Part shown: positions 10,241 to 19,046 of the stretch, piece by piece | How positions within the stretch are numbered: position 1 is the first letter of the stretch | Layout: every line of letters starts with the position of its first letter | Source of the DNA: Thiohalorhabdus sp. Cl-TMA | Lineage (GTDB): Bacteria > Pseudomonadota > Gammaproteobacteria > Thiohalorhabdales > Thiohalorhabdaceae | NCBI RefSeq assembly: GCF_041821045.1 | Contig: NZ_JBGUAW010000011.1 | Span: 1 to 64,000 of the forward strand | DNA: 64,000 bases | Direction of reading: 5' to 3' | Program-made: the position numbers and the translations under genes | Notes under the pieces: model-generated | What the model was told of the DNA's origin: nothing | The model's input: only the letters and a program-made list of their open reading frames with translations | Databases searched by the model: none

Positions 10241-12124
10241 ATGCGCCGCTCTTCCTCTCCCTTCGGTCGCCGCGGATCAGGCGGTTCCCAGCTTTCTTCG
10301 CGCATGGGCCAGTTCGCCCACTTCGAGCGCCGCACTCGCTTGGTGGGCCTGGGACTGCTCGGCCTCGGCCTCATCCTCATGGGCCGACTGTTCTACCTCC
10401 AGATCGAGCAGTTCTTCCACTACCGGACCCTGGCCGACGAGAACCGCATCACCGTGCGCCCGGTTCCCCCGCCGCGCGGGCTCATCTACGACCGCCGCGG
10501 ACGCCTGCTGGTGGAGAACGAGCCCGCCTTTGCCCTGGAACTGTACCCCGAGCACGTGGACGACACCTCCAAGGTGCTCGACCGTCTGGTGGAGGTGCTG
10601 CCCTCGGCTGCGGTCCAGCGGGACCGCATGGCGCAGCGCCTGAAGGAGAGCCCACCCTATCTGCCCGCCATCCTGATCGAGGGGCTGAATACGGAGCAGG
10701 TGGCCAAGTTCGCCTCGCACCAGCACCGATTCCCGAGCATCCGCATCCGCGCCCGCTCCCAGCGCAATTACCTGAGGGGCCCCCTCACCGCCCATGTCCT
10801 TGGCTACCTGGCGCAGCCCGACAAGAGCGACTTCCGCAAGTTCGACGCCGACCTGTATCCCCCGGGTACCCGGGTGGGAAAGATGGGGCTGGAGCGCGAA
10901 TACGAAGAGATCCTGCACGGCGCCCCGGGATTCCGCGAGGTGGAGACGGACGCCTTCGGCCGGGTGGTCCGGGAGATTTCCACGGAGCGCCCCGAGCCCG
11001 GCAAAAACCTGATCCTCACCCTGGACGAGGACCTGCAGAAGGCGACCCATGAGGCCCTGGCCCCCCACCCCGAGGCCTCGGCGGTGGCCCTGAATCCGGA
11101 GACTGGGGGCATCCTGGCCATGGCCAGCCGCCCCACCTTCAATCCTAACGAGTTCATTGGCGGGCTCAGCGACAACACGTGGCAACAGCTCCGACAGGAT
11201 CCCAACGAGCCCCTGGTGAACCGCGTCACGCAGGGCCTTTACCCCCCCGCGTCCACCATCAAGCCGGTGCTGGCCATGGCGGGACTGGTCGACGGCGCCA
11301 TCAAGACCTCCACGGAGTTCTCCTGCAACGGGACATTCAATGTAGGCCAGGACGAGCACACCTTCCACTGTTGGAAGAGCTGGGGACACGGCCCAATGAC
11401 CGTGGACCAGGCGGTGGTGGAATCCTGCGACGTGTACTTCTACAAGCTCGCCCACCGCATGGGCATCGAGCCCATCCACAAGGCGCTCAAGGCCTTCGGC
11501 CTGGGCAACCGGACCGGCATCGACCTCCCCAGCGAGCGCAAGGGCCTCAATCCGGGCCCGGTCTGGAAGCGACGCATGCAGGGGGAGATCTGGTACCCCG
11601 GTGAGACGGTGATGACCGCCATCGGGCAGGGCTACATGGAGGCCACGCCGCTTCAGCTCGGCGTAATGGCGGCGGCCGTGGCCAATGGCGGCTTTCGGGT
11701 CGAGCCGCACCTGGTGCACGGCGTCCAGGACCCGGTCTCCGGCAAGGTGGACTACCGGGAGCACGATCGGGCCGCCATCGGGCTGGTGAAAGAGGAGTCC
11801 CTGGCGGTGATCCGCGACGCCATGCGGCGGGTGGTAGGCTCCGTTCACGGCACCGCCCATTCCATCGCCGGCGGCTGGATCCCGGTGGCCGGAAAGACCG
11901 GAACCGCCCAGGTGGTCCGGATCGACCGCGACAAGGAGGAGCAGCTCGACCCGAAGGAGAAGGAGCGCCGGCTCCGGGACCACGCGCTGTTCGTGGCCTT
12001 CGCCCCCGTGGAGGATCCGCAGATCGCCGTGGCCGTGGTGGTGGAGCACGGCATCAGCGGCGGCAAGACGGCGGGCAAGGTGGCACGCAAGATGATCGAC
12101 AGCTACTTCGGCAAGGGATCCTGA
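10241..12124 (+). CDS. mrdA: Penicillin-binding protein 2 (elongasome transpeptidase)
   Basis: 627 aa, class B PBP. D,D-transpeptidase that cross-links peptidoglycan in side-wall growth, partner of RodA. A membrane anchor at about residues 33-53 (LVGLGLLGLGLILMGRLFYL) follows a basic tail. A PBP dimerisation region follows, and then the transpeptidase motifs: S338 in PPASTIKP, S395-x-D397 in VESCDVYFY, and K552 in AGKTGTAQ. Ends one base into the rodA ATG, so the pair is translationally coupled. Confidence 0.97.
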   Translation: MRRSSSPFGRRGSGGSQLSSRMGQFAHFERRTRLVGLGLLGLGLILMGRLFYLQIEQFFHYRTLADENRITVRPVPPPRGLIYDRRGRLLVENEPAFALELYPEHVDDTSKVLDRLVEVLPSAAVQRDRMAQRLKESPPYLPAILIEGLNTEQVAKFASHQHRFPSIRIRARSQRNYLRGPLTAHVLGYLAQPDKSDFRKFDADLYPPGTRVGKMGLEREYEEILHGAPGFREVETDAFGRVVREISTERPEPGKNLILTLDEDLQKATHEALAPHPEASAVALNPETGGILAMASRPTFNPNEFIGGLSDNTWQQLRQDPNEPLVNRVTQGLYPPASTIKPVLAMAGLVDGAIKTSTEFSCNGTFNVGQDEHTFHCWKSWGHGPMTVDQAVVESCDVYFYKLAHRMGIEPIHKALKAFGLGNRTGIDLPSERKGLNPGPVWKRRMQGEIWYPGETVMTAIGQGYMEATPLQLGVMAAAVANGGFRVEPHLVHGVQDPVSGKVDYREHDRAAIGLVKEESLAVIRDAMRRVVGSVHGTAHSIAGGWIPVAGKTGTAQVVRIDRDKEEQLDPKEKERRLRDHALFVAFAPVEDPQIAVAVVVEHGISGGKTAGKVARKMIDSYFGKGS

Positions 12125-13209
12125 TGGCCTTCCTCAGTCCGGACAGCATCTGGCGCCGCTTCGACTGGCCCTATTTCCTGCCCATCCTGGGGCTGGCCAC
12201 CGTCAGCCTGATCGTCCTCTACAGCGCCGGCGAGCAGGATCCGGGGCTGGTGATCGGCCAGGCGCTGCGGTTCGGCGTCGCCTTCCTGGTCTTCTTCCTG
12301 GTGGCCGCCATTCCGCCGCGTCTGCTTTCCCTGCTGGCCCCCTATTTCTACGTGGGCGTCCTCCTCCTGCTGGTGCTGGTGCCCTTCGTCGGCACCACGG
12401 GTATGGGCGCGCAGCGGTGGATCGTGGTGGGGCCGCTCACTCTGCAGCCCTCGGAGCTGGCCAAGCTCGTCCTGCCCATGACCCTGGCGGCCTTCCTGAG
12501 CCACCAGGACTACCCGCCCAGCCCCGGGGTTCTGATCAGCAGCCTGGTGCTCATCGCCCTCCCCACGGGCCTGATCATGATCCAGCCCGATCTGGGCACC
12601 TCCGTGCTCATCGCCGCCTCGGGCCTGGTAATCCTCTTCCTGGCGGGCACGCCATGGTGGTTCTTCGCCAGCCTGGGGACCCTCGCGCTGGCGGCCATGG
12701 TTCCCGCCTGGCACATGCTCCACGATTACCAGCGCCAGCGGCTCCTGGGCTTCCTCAACCCCGAAGCCGACCCCTACGGGGCGGGCTACCACATAACCCA
12801 GAGCAAGATTGCCATCGGCTCCGGCGGGCTCACGGGCAAGGGATGGCTGAACGGCACTCAGGCGCAGCTGGACTTTCTCCCCGAGCGGCATACCGATTTC
12901 ATCTTCGCCGTACTGTCCGAGGAATTCGGACTGATCGGCGGACTGGTCCTCCTGACCCTGTATCTGGTCCTCACGCTGCGGGGACTGGTGATCGCCTTCC
13001 GCAGCCGGGAGATGTACAACCGGCTGGTGGCGGCCGGCATTTCCACCATGTTTTTCTTCTACGTCGTCATCAACATCGGCATGACCAGCGGCCTGCTCCC
13101 GGTGGTGGGGGTGCCCCTGCCGCTGGTGAGCTACGGGGGCTCCTCCCTGGTGGCCCTGCTGGCGGGCCTTGGACTGGTGATGGGCATCAGCATGCGGCGC
13201 GGACGATGA
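12124..13209 (+). CDS. rodA: Peptidoglycan glycosyltransferase RodA
   Basis: 361 aa SEDS-family polytopic membrane protein with about ten helices. It polymerises lipid II into glycan strands with PBP2. SEDS hallmarks seen: GAQRWIVVGPLTLQPSELAK, QPDLGTSVLI, LPERHTDFIFAVLSEEFGL (catalytic-Asp region) and PLPLVSYGGSS. The ATG overlaps the mrdA stop (ATGA-type junction). Confidence 0.97.
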   Translation: MAFLSPDSIWRRFDWPYFLPILGLATVSLIVLYSAGEQDPGLVIGQALRFGVAFLVFFLVAAIPPRLLSLLAPYFYVGVLLLLVLVPFVGTTGMGAQRWIVVGPLTLQPSELAKLVLPMTLAAFLSHQDYPPSPGVLISSLVLIALPTGLIMIQPDLGTSVLIAASGLVILFLAGTPWWFFASLGTLALAAMVPAWHMLHDYQRQRLLGFLNPEADPYGAGYHITQSKIAIGSGGLTGKGWLNGTQAQLDFLPERHTDFIFAVLSEEFGLIGGLVLLTLYLVLTLRGLVIAFRSREMYNRLVAAGISTMFFFYVVINIGMTSGLLPVVGVPLPLVSYGGSSLVALLAGLGLVMGISMRRGR

Positions 13210-13261
13210 TGACCGTGCACGGGCGTGGTACCATTCCGGCCGACACGAGGAATGTCGCCAC

Positions 13262-14128
13262 TTGTCCACGACCCGGATACGGACCGCTCGCGCCCCGAAC
13301 ATGGCCGCATTTTCTACGACGCCTGTCCCTGCTGACTCGCGCACCTGCGACCGTCACGGCCTGGGTACCCCCCTCCTGGGAGCGGTTCTCGCCTTTCTGG
13401 TCACCGGGTGCGCCACCCATTCCGGAGGAAAAGGTCCGGACATGGACGCCGGCGTCCCCGCCGACCGAAGCGGCAGCCACAAGACGACGCCCTACAAGGT
13501 GGGCGGCACTTGGTACCACCCGCTCAAGACCGCCCGGGGATACAACGAGGTGGGCCTGGCGTCCTGGTACGGCAGCAAATTCCACGGACGCCCTACCGCC
13601 AACGGCGAGGTCTTCAACATGCACCTCCCCACGGCGGCTCACCGCAGGCTTCCGCTGCCCACTATCGCCCGGGTCACCAATCTGGAGAACGGCCGCTCCA
13701 CACAGGTCCGGATCAACGACCGCGGTCCCTTCGTGGATACGCACGAGCGGATCATCGACCTCTCCTACGGCGCGGCCCAGCGTCTGGGCATGGACGAAAA
13801 GGGCCTGGCGCGTGTCCGGATCGAGGCCCTGCGGGGCCCCGACGTTTCCGGACAGGCGAAACGCCAGGACCGGCCTTCAGCGAAGCCCGGCGCCCGGGAC
13901 CTCTACCTGCAGGTGGGAGCCTTCCGGAAGGAGCAGAACGCCTCCCAGCTCAAGCAGCGCCTGCGCGACCTGGACCTGGACCGGGTGGTCATCACCACGG
14001 GGCACAGCGAGGGCAGCCGGATCTTCCGGGTCCGCATGGGGCCCTTGTCCGGGGTGGCCCGCGCCGACCAGCTGGCCCAGGAGCTCCGGAGCGCGGGATT
14101 TCCCACCGGACAGCTGGTTCATGAATAG
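13262..14128 (+). CDS. rlpA: Septal-ring lytic transglycosylase-like lipoprotein RlpA
   Basis: 288 aa from a TTG at 13262; an ATG at 13301 is an alternative start. Lipoprotein signal with lipobox VTGC. Double-psi beta-barrel domain at about 95-185 (EVGLASWYGSKFHGRPTANG, RVTNLENGRSTQVRINDRGP) and a SPOR domain at the C-terminus (DLYLQVGAFRKEQNASQLKQ), which binds denuded septal glycan. RlpA acts on naked glycan strands in some species. It follows rodA after 52 bases and precedes dacA, the common neighbourhood. Confidence 0.95.
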   Translation: MSTTRIRTARAPNMAAFSTTPVPADSRTCDRHGLGTPLLGAVLAFLVTGCATHSGGKGPDMDAGVPADRSGSHKTTPYKVGGTWYHPLKTARGYNEVGLASWYGSKFHGRPTANGEVFNMHLPTAAHRRLPLPTIARVTNLENGRSTQVRINDRGPFVDTHERIIDLSYGAAQRLGMDEKGLARVRIEALRGPDVSGQAKRQDRPSAKPGARDLYLQVGAFRKEQNASQLKQRLRDLDLDRVVITTGHSEGSRIFRVRMGPLSGVARADQLAQELRSAGFPTGQLVHE

Positions 14129-14182
14129 GCGGCGCCTCGCCTCCTCCACTCGTCGGATACCTGCACCAGGACGGGACGCAAC

Positions 14183-15340
14183 GTGCGCATGAAGAATCCT
14201 CCATTCCTCCTCCTCCGGCCCATGATCCTGCTTCTTGCCCTCCTCCTGGCGGCGCCGGTCTCCGGCGCCCCGGTTCCCAGCCCTCCGGAGGTGGATGGCC
14301 ATTCCGCCTTCCTGATGGATTACCATTCCGGCCGGGTGCTGGCCGACCAGGAGGGGGACAAGCCCTGGCCGCCGGCGAGCCTCGCCAAGCTCATGACCCT
14401 CTACACCGCCTTCACGGCGCTGGAGGAAGGCAGCGTCGCCCTCGACGACACGGTCCGGGTCAGCGAAAAGGCCTGGCGCACCAAGGGCTCCCGCATGTTC
14501 CTCGAGGTAGGCGACGAGGTGCCGCTGAAGCGGATCCTCAAGGGGATCATCGTGGAGAGCGGCAACGATGCGTGCGTGGCCCTCGCGGAGCATGTAGCCG
14601 GCTCGGAGGAAGCATTCGTCCAGCTCATGAATATGCATGGCCGGGAGCTGGGCATGGAGAACACCCAGTTCGCCAACGCCACCGGTCTGCCGGCGGAGGG
14701 GATGAAGACCACGGCCCGCGACATGGCCCACCTGGCCGCGGCCCTGATCCGGGAATTCTCCGGACACTACGACCTGTTCTCCATCCGCAAGATGACCTAC
14801 AACGAGATCACCCAGTACAACCGCAACCGCCTCATGTGGTGGGACGACTCGGTGGACGGCATGAAGACCGGGCACACCGAGGACGCCGGCTACGCGCTGG
14901 TGGCCTCCGCCAAGCGGGAGGGCATGCGGCTGATATCGGTGGTGATGGGCACCGGCAGCGAGCGGGCGCGGGCGGAGGAATCCCAGACCCTGCTGAATTA
15001 CGGCTTCCGGTTCTACCGCACCTATAAGCTGTACAATGCCGGCGAGTCCTTGCACGAAGTCCGGGTCTGGAAGGGCGCCGCGGATCACGTGGGGGTCAGC
15101 CTGCCGAAGGACCTCTACCTCACCCTGCCGCGCGGGCAGCGGGACCGTCTGGAGGTCACCCTGAACTTCGGCGGCCCCCTAATGGCGCCGGTGCCCGAGG
15201 GCACGGAGGTGGGGCAGCTAGTGGCCAAGCTGGAGGACCGCACCGTAACCACGCGCCCCCTGACCACCCTGCAGGAGATCCCGGAGGGAGGATTCTTCGG
15301 GCGGCTCATCGACTCCTTCCGGGTCTGGCTCACGGAGTAA
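14183..15340 (+). CDS. dacA: D-alanyl-D-alanine carboxypeptidase (PBP5/6 type)
   Basis: 385 aa from a GTG at 14183 (an ATG two codons later is equally possible). Signal peptide RPMILLLALLLAAPVSGA. Serine peptidase S11 motifs: S66-x-x-K69 in PASLAKLM, SGN in VESGNDACVALAEH, and KTG in GMKTGHTEDAGY. A C-terminal PBP5 domain and amphipathic membrane-anchor helix (FGRLIDSFRVWLTE) are present. It removes the terminal D-Ala of stem pentapeptides in the periplasm, limiting cross-linking. Confidence 0.96.
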   Translation: MRMKNPPFLLLRPMILLLALLLAAPVSGAPVPSPPEVDGHSAFLMDYHSGRVLADQEGDKPWPPASLAKLMTLYTAFTALEEGSVALDDTVRVSEKAWRTKGSRMFLEVGDEVPLKRILKGIIVESGNDACVALAEHVAGSEEAFVQLMNMHGRELGMENTQFANATGLPAEGMKTTARDMAHLAAALIREFSGHYDLFSIRKMTYNEITQYNRNRLMWWDDSVDGMKTGHTEDAGYALVASAKREGMRLISVVMGTGSERARAEESQTLLNYGFRFYRTYKLYNAGESLHEVRVWKGAADHVGVSLPKDLYLTLPRGQRDRLEVTLNFGGPLMAPVPEGTEVGQLVAKLEDRTVTTRPLTTLQEIPEGGFFGRLIDSFRVWLTE

Positions 15341-15345
15341 GCGCT

Positions 15346-16230
15346 TTGCCCGATTCCACGTCCATCGCCTATGTCAATGGGGCGTTCCTGCCCCTCGGGG
15401 AGGCCCGGGTCTCCATTCTGGACCGCGGCTTCCAGTTCGCCGACGGGGTCTACGAAGTGATCCCGGTGTACGGTGGCAGGCCGTTCCGGCTGGACGCCCA
15501 TCTGCGCCGCCTCGAGCGATCCCTGAACGAAATCCGCATGTCCCCCCCCATGGACCGGGAAGCCCTGGGGGAACGGATACGGGAGCTCATCACCCGCAAC
15601 GGCGGCAGCGACTGCCAGCAGGTCTACCTCCAGGTGACCCGCGGGGAGGCGCCGCGGAACCATCCCTTTCCGCGGGAGGTCCATCCTACCGTGGTGATGA
15701 CTTGCTCCCCGGTGCCCCCCGTTCCCGCGGAGTGGGTGCAGGACGGGGTCTCGGTCATCACCGCCGAGGACATCCGTTGGGCGCGCTGCGACATCAAATC
15801 CATCGCCCTGCTGCCCAACGTCATGATGCGCCAGAAGGCGGCCGACGCGGGCGCCTACGAGGCCCTCTGGGTCCACGAGGGGGCGGTGCAGGAGGGAGCG
15901 GCCTCCAACGTTTTCGCCGTGTACGGCGGCCAGGCGGTCACCCCGCCCGATGGCCCCCGGGTCCTCCCCGGCATCACCCGCGACGTGGTCCTGGAGCTCG
16001 CCGAGGAGCGGGGCCTTCCCGTGAGCACTGGATCCATCGCCGCCTCCGACCTGGCCCGCGCGGAGGAGATCTGGCTCACTTCCAGTACCAAGGAAGTGCT
16101 GCCGGTAACCCGCCTGGACGGCGAGCCCGTGGGCGACGGCCGCCCCGGTCCCCTGTTCCGGTCCGTGCTCGACGCCTATCGAGCCCGGATCGGGGAGCTG
16201 CGCGCCCGCGCCGAGGAGGAACAGCCATGA
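15346..16230 (+). CDS. dat: D-amino-acid transaminase (class IV PLP enzyme)
   Basis: 294 aa, starting at a TTG five bases after dacA. Fold-type IV PLP enzyme related to D-alanine aminotransferase. N-terminal IAYVNGAFLPLGEARVSILD, RGFQFADGVYEV, and the PLP-lysine region DIKSIALLPNVMMRQKA. It likely makes D-Glu or D-Ala for the cell wall; its place directly after dacA supports a wall role. A branched-chain or aminodeoxychorismate-lyase-like specificity cannot be excluded by eye, but the motif set and context favour D-amino acids. Confidence 0.88.
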   Translation: MPDSTSIAYVNGAFLPLGEARVSILDRGFQFADGVYEVIPVYGGRPFRLDAHLRRLERSLNEIRMSPPMDREALGERIRELITRNGGSDCQQVYLQVTRGEAPRNHPFPREVHPTVVMTCSPVPPVPAEWVQDGVSVITAEDIRWARCDIKSIALLPNVMMRQKAADAGAYEALWVHEGAVQEGAASNVFAVYGGQAVTPPDGPRVLPGITRDVVLELAEERGLPVSTGSIAASDLARAEEIWLTSSTKEVLPVTRLDGEPVGDGRPGPLFRSVLDAYRARIGELRARAEEEQP

Positions 16231-16502
16231 GCGACCAATGCCCCCTGGGGGATGCCAGGGTAGAATATCCCATTCCCTATACGGTCAAGGCCTTCGGACC
16301 GAACCAGAACGGATTCCCGGAGCGCGTACGAATGCTGGTGGAGCAGCACACGCCCCTAAACGAGCACGCGCTGCACACCCGCGAGAGCCGCAATGGCCGG
16401 TACATCAGCGTTTCCTGCGCCTTCGAGGCCGAGAGCCGGGAGCAGCTGGATGCCATCTATGCCGATCTCCAGTCCGATCCCGACGTCCTCGCCGCCCTCT
16501 GA
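16227..16502 (+). CDS. ybeD: YbeD/DUF493 family protein
   Basis: 91 aa. Small alpha/beta protein of the UPF0250 (YbeD) family, always found beside lipB; proposed to be a regulator of lipoate metabolism, but its role is not settled. Sequence features: [20 protein letters not shown] and [23 protein letters not shown]-like. The ATG overlaps the dat stop (ATGA). Confidence 0.92.
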   Translation: MSDQCPLGDARVEYPIPYTVKAFGPNQNGFPERVRMLVEQHTPLNEHALHTRESRNGRYISVSCAFEAESREQLDAIYADLQSDPDVLAAL

Positions 16503-17148
16503 GACCGAAGGCAGCCCCCGGGTCCACGAGCTCGGTCTGCGGGACTACTCGTCCGTCTGGGCGGCCATGCAGGCCTTCACCGCCGAGCGGGATGCGGCGA
16601 CGCCCGACGAGCTGTGGCTCGTCGAGCATCCCCCGGTGTTCACCCAGGGACGCAACGGGAAGCCGGAGCACCTGCTCCACGTCACCGGCATTCCGGTGGT
16701 GGAAACCGACCGCGGCGGCCAGGTCACCTACCACGGGCCGGGGCAGTGCGTGGCCTATCCCCTTCTGGACCTTCGCCGCCGCGGCTGGGGAATCCGCACT
16801 TACGTGGCGGCCCTGGAGCAGGCGGTGATCGATTTCCTCGCCGGGTTCGGGCTGGCGGGCACACGCCGGGAAGGCGCCCCGGGCATCTACCTGGACCGGC
16901 CCGGTCAGCCCAAGATCGCCTCCATCGGGCTCCGGGTGCGGGGCGGCTGCACCTATCACGGCGTGAGCCTGAACCTGACCAATGACCTCGGCCCCTTCGC
17001 TATGATCAATCCGTGCGGCTACGCCGGAATGGCCGTCACCCGGCTGGCCGATCATGTACCCGATCTGGACGCCGACGCCGCCCGGCAGGCCTTCACGGCG
17101 GCGTTGCAGCACACTTTCCGTCTTTCCCAGGAGCCCCTTCATGGCTGA
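16450..17148 (+). CDS. lipB: Lipoyl(octanoyl) transferase
   Basis: About 232 aa. Transfers octanoyl from octanoyl-ACP to lipoyl domains. Conserved motifs: [13 protein letters not shown]-type loop ([19 protein letters not shown]), ASIGLRV around the catalytic Lys ([18 protein letters not shown]), and the Cys in NPCGYAGM. The start is unclear: homology begins near 16531, inside or after the ybeD end. An ATG at 16450 with GGGAG seven bases upstream is the best in-frame candidate and makes the gene overlap ybeD by 53 bases. Its stop overlaps lipA. Confidence 0.93.
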   Translation: MPSMPISSPIPTSSPPSETEGSPRVHELGLRDYSSVWAAMQAFTAERDAATPDELWLVEHPPVFTQGRNGKPEHLLHVTGIPVVETDRGGQVTYHGPGQCVAYPLLDLRRRGWGIRTYVAALEQAVIDFLAGFGLAGTRREGAPGIYLDRPGQPKIASIGLRVRGGCTYHGVSLNLTNDLGPFAMINPCGYAGMAVTRLADHVPDLDADAARQAFTAALQHTFRLSQEPLHG

Positions 17149-18133
17149 TACCCGCCGGGATCCCGCAGCCGCCCGCGAAGAGGAGGAGGTCCGCCAGCCT
17201 CATCCCGGCAAGGGCGAATACAAGATGCGCAAGGCGCGCTTCGATCGGGACCAGCCGGACCTGGGGCGCAAGCCCGGATGGCTCCGGGTGCGCTCCCCTT
17301 CCGACCCGCGCGTGCACGAGATCAAGCAGATCCTCCGCAGCCACGAGCTGCATACGGTCTGCGAGGAGGCCTCCTGCCCGAACCTCGGTGAATGCTTCGG
17401 GGGCGGAACCGCCACCTTCATGATCCTGGGCGAGGTCTGTACCCGGCGCTGCTCCTTCTGCGACGTGGCCACCGGCCGCCCGGCGCCGCCGGACCCGCTG
17501 GAGCCGGCCCACCTGGCCTCCGCGGTGGCGGACATGGGACTGGAGTTCGCCGTGATCACCTCGGTGGATCGCGACGATCTGACCGACGGCGGCGCCGGCC
17601 AGTTCGCCGAGGTCATCCGCCTGCTGCGGGAGCAGTGCCCGGATACCGGCGTCGAGATCCTCACCCCCGACTTCCGGGGCTGCGAGGAGGAGGCTCTCAC
17701 CCGCCTGGCCGACCACCCGCCCAACGTCTTCAACCACAACGTGGAAACGGTCCCGGAGCTGTATTATACGGTGCGGCCCAGCGCCGACTATCAGCGCTCC
17801 CTGCGCCTGCTTCGCCGCTTCCGCGACGTGGTTCCCGACGTACCCACCAAATCCGGGCTCATGCTGGGCCTCGGCGAGGAGCTCGACCAGGTGCGCCGCG
17901 TCATGGCCGATCTGCGCGCCCACGGCGTGGATATCCTCACCCTGGGGCAGTACCTGGCGCCGAGCGGCCACCACCATCCGGTGCGGGCCTACATCCATCC
18001 CGATACTTTCGCCCAGTTGAAGGAAGAAGCCCTGGGCCTGGGCTTTCTCAGCGTCAACGCCGGACCCCTGGTCCGATCCTCCTACCACGCCGGGGATTAT
18101 ATTCCCCCGCGCCCCTCGCCGATTCCAGATTGA
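17141..18133 (+). CDS. lipA: Lipoyl synthase
   Basis: 330 aa. Radical-SAM enzyme inserting two sulfurs into octanoyl groups. Auxiliary-cluster cysteines C74, C79, C85 ([12 protein letters not shown]) and SAM-cluster cysteines C100, C104, C107 (CTRRCSFC) are present, as is the C-terminal RSSY motif that ligates the auxiliary cluster. The ATG at 17141 overlaps lipB by eight bases and has AGGAG upstream. A charged N-terminal extension of about 45 residues precedes the conserved part, as in other gammaproteobacteria. Confidence 0.97.
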   Translation: MADTRRDPAAAREEEEVRQPHPGKGEYKMRKARFDRDQPDLGRKPGWLRVRSPSDPRVHEIKQILRSHELHTVCEEASCPNLGECFGGGTATFMILGEVCTRRCSFCDVATGRPAPPDPLEPAHLASAVADMGLEFAVITSVDRDDLTDGGAGQFAEVIRLLREQCPDTGVEILTPDFRGCEEEALTRLADHPPNVFNHNVETVPELYYTVRPSADYQRSLRLLRRFRDVVPDVPTKSGLMLGLGEELDQVRRVMADLRAHGVDILTLGQYLAPSGHHHPVRAYIHPDTFAQLKEEALGLGFLSVNAGPLVRSSYHAGDYIPPRPSPIPD

Positions 18134-18233
18134 CAGGCAGCGGTCGCCGGCTGATAGGCTAAAGTTTTTATCTATTTAACCGCCCAACGGGGGCCAGCCC
18201 GCCCGCGGGCCGAATCGCGCGAAGGAAAGGTTC

Positions 18234-18905
18234 ATGAAAAACCCTAAGTCCGTGCCTGCTCATCGAACTAGCCTCCGGGCGGTGCTGATTGTGCTGTTGA
18301 CCGGCGCCCTGTTCGTGGGCTCCGCCGCCGCCCAGACGGGGCAATCCGGTGGCGGCGCCGGCGGGTCCGGCATGAACGAAGAGCTGAAAAAGGAAATCCG
18401 TCAGGCCCAGCAGCGGGTCCAGGAGCTGCGCCAACGGATCGGCAAGATCCAGCAGCAGGCCCTCCAGAACAATCCCGAGCTGCAGGAGCAGCGGCAGGAC
18501 CTCAAGGGCCTGCTCAAGGAGAAGATGCAGGCCAAGGGCACCACCCCGGACAAGGATCTCGATCGGATGAAGGAGATCCGTAAGAAGCTGAGCGGCAACA
18601 AGGATATGCCCCAGGGTGAGCGCCAGCAGCTCATGCAGGAGTTCCAGAAGAAGGCGCAGGGCTTCCAGAAGGCGCAGAAAGCCGCCATGAAGGACCCCGA
18701 GGTCCAGGAAGCGCGCAAGGAATTCCGCGATAACCTCATGACGGCCATGAAGGAAGAAGAGCCCAAGGTGGATCAGCTGCTCCAGGACCTGCAGCAGGCA
18801 CGCAAGGAATTCCAGCAGATCCTTTCCGACCGCTTCTCCGGACAAGGCACAGGCATGGGCTCCGGACAGGGCATGGGCTCCGGCCCGGCCAAGCAGGGAG
18901 AATAG
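18234..18905 (+). CDS. Exported coiled-coil protein of unknown function
   Basis: 223 aa. Signal peptide of about 34 residues ending SAAAQT, a Gly-rich linker, then a long Gln/Lys/Glu-rich coiled coil (about 50-205; NEELKKEIRQAQQRVQELRQ). A small Gly/Met/Ser tail repeats GMGSGQ. The design recalls small periplasmic chaperone-like or CpxP/Spy-type proteins but no diagnostic motif was seen. It lies alone between lipA and lptD, with a strong terminator directly behind it, so it is likely a single-gene unit. Function unknown. Confidence 0.85.
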   Translation: MKNPKSVPAHRTSLRAVLIVLLTGALFVGSAAAQTGQSGGGAGGSGMNEELKKEIRQAQQRVQELRQRIGKIQQQALQNNPELQEQRQDLKGLLKEKMQAKGTTPDKDLDRMKEIRKKLSGNKDMPQGERQQLMQEFQKKAQGFQKAQKAAMKDPEVQEARKEFRDNLMTAMKEEEPKVDQLLQDLQQARKEFQQILSDRFSGQGTGMGSGQGMGSGPAKQGE

Positions 18906-18936
18906 TCCCGCTTCACGGGTCGCGACCCGGTAACGA

Positions 18937-18966
18937 CCGCCCCCGGGCCTTCCCGGGGGCGGTTCT
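18937..18966 (+). terminator. Rho-independent terminator after the coiled-coil gene
   Basis: Stem CCGCCCCCGGG/CCCGGGGGCGG with a short CCTT loop, followed by TTCTTT. It separates the coiled-coil gene from lptD. Confidence 0.88.
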
Positions 18967-19046
18967 TTGTGCAATCCTCGGGCAGGCCGAACAGCCCGGG
19001 AGGCGGAATGCCCCCTCCCGATCCCTTCCCCCCTCTGCGAGCTCCG

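Noticed and set aside
10277-12049. Long minus-strand frame opposite mrdA
   Set aside because: GC-rich antisense shadow; mrdA carries all catalytic motifs on the plus strand.
12103-13344. Minus-strand frame opposite rodA
   Set aside because: His/Gln/Gly-rich shadow of a clear SEDS gene.
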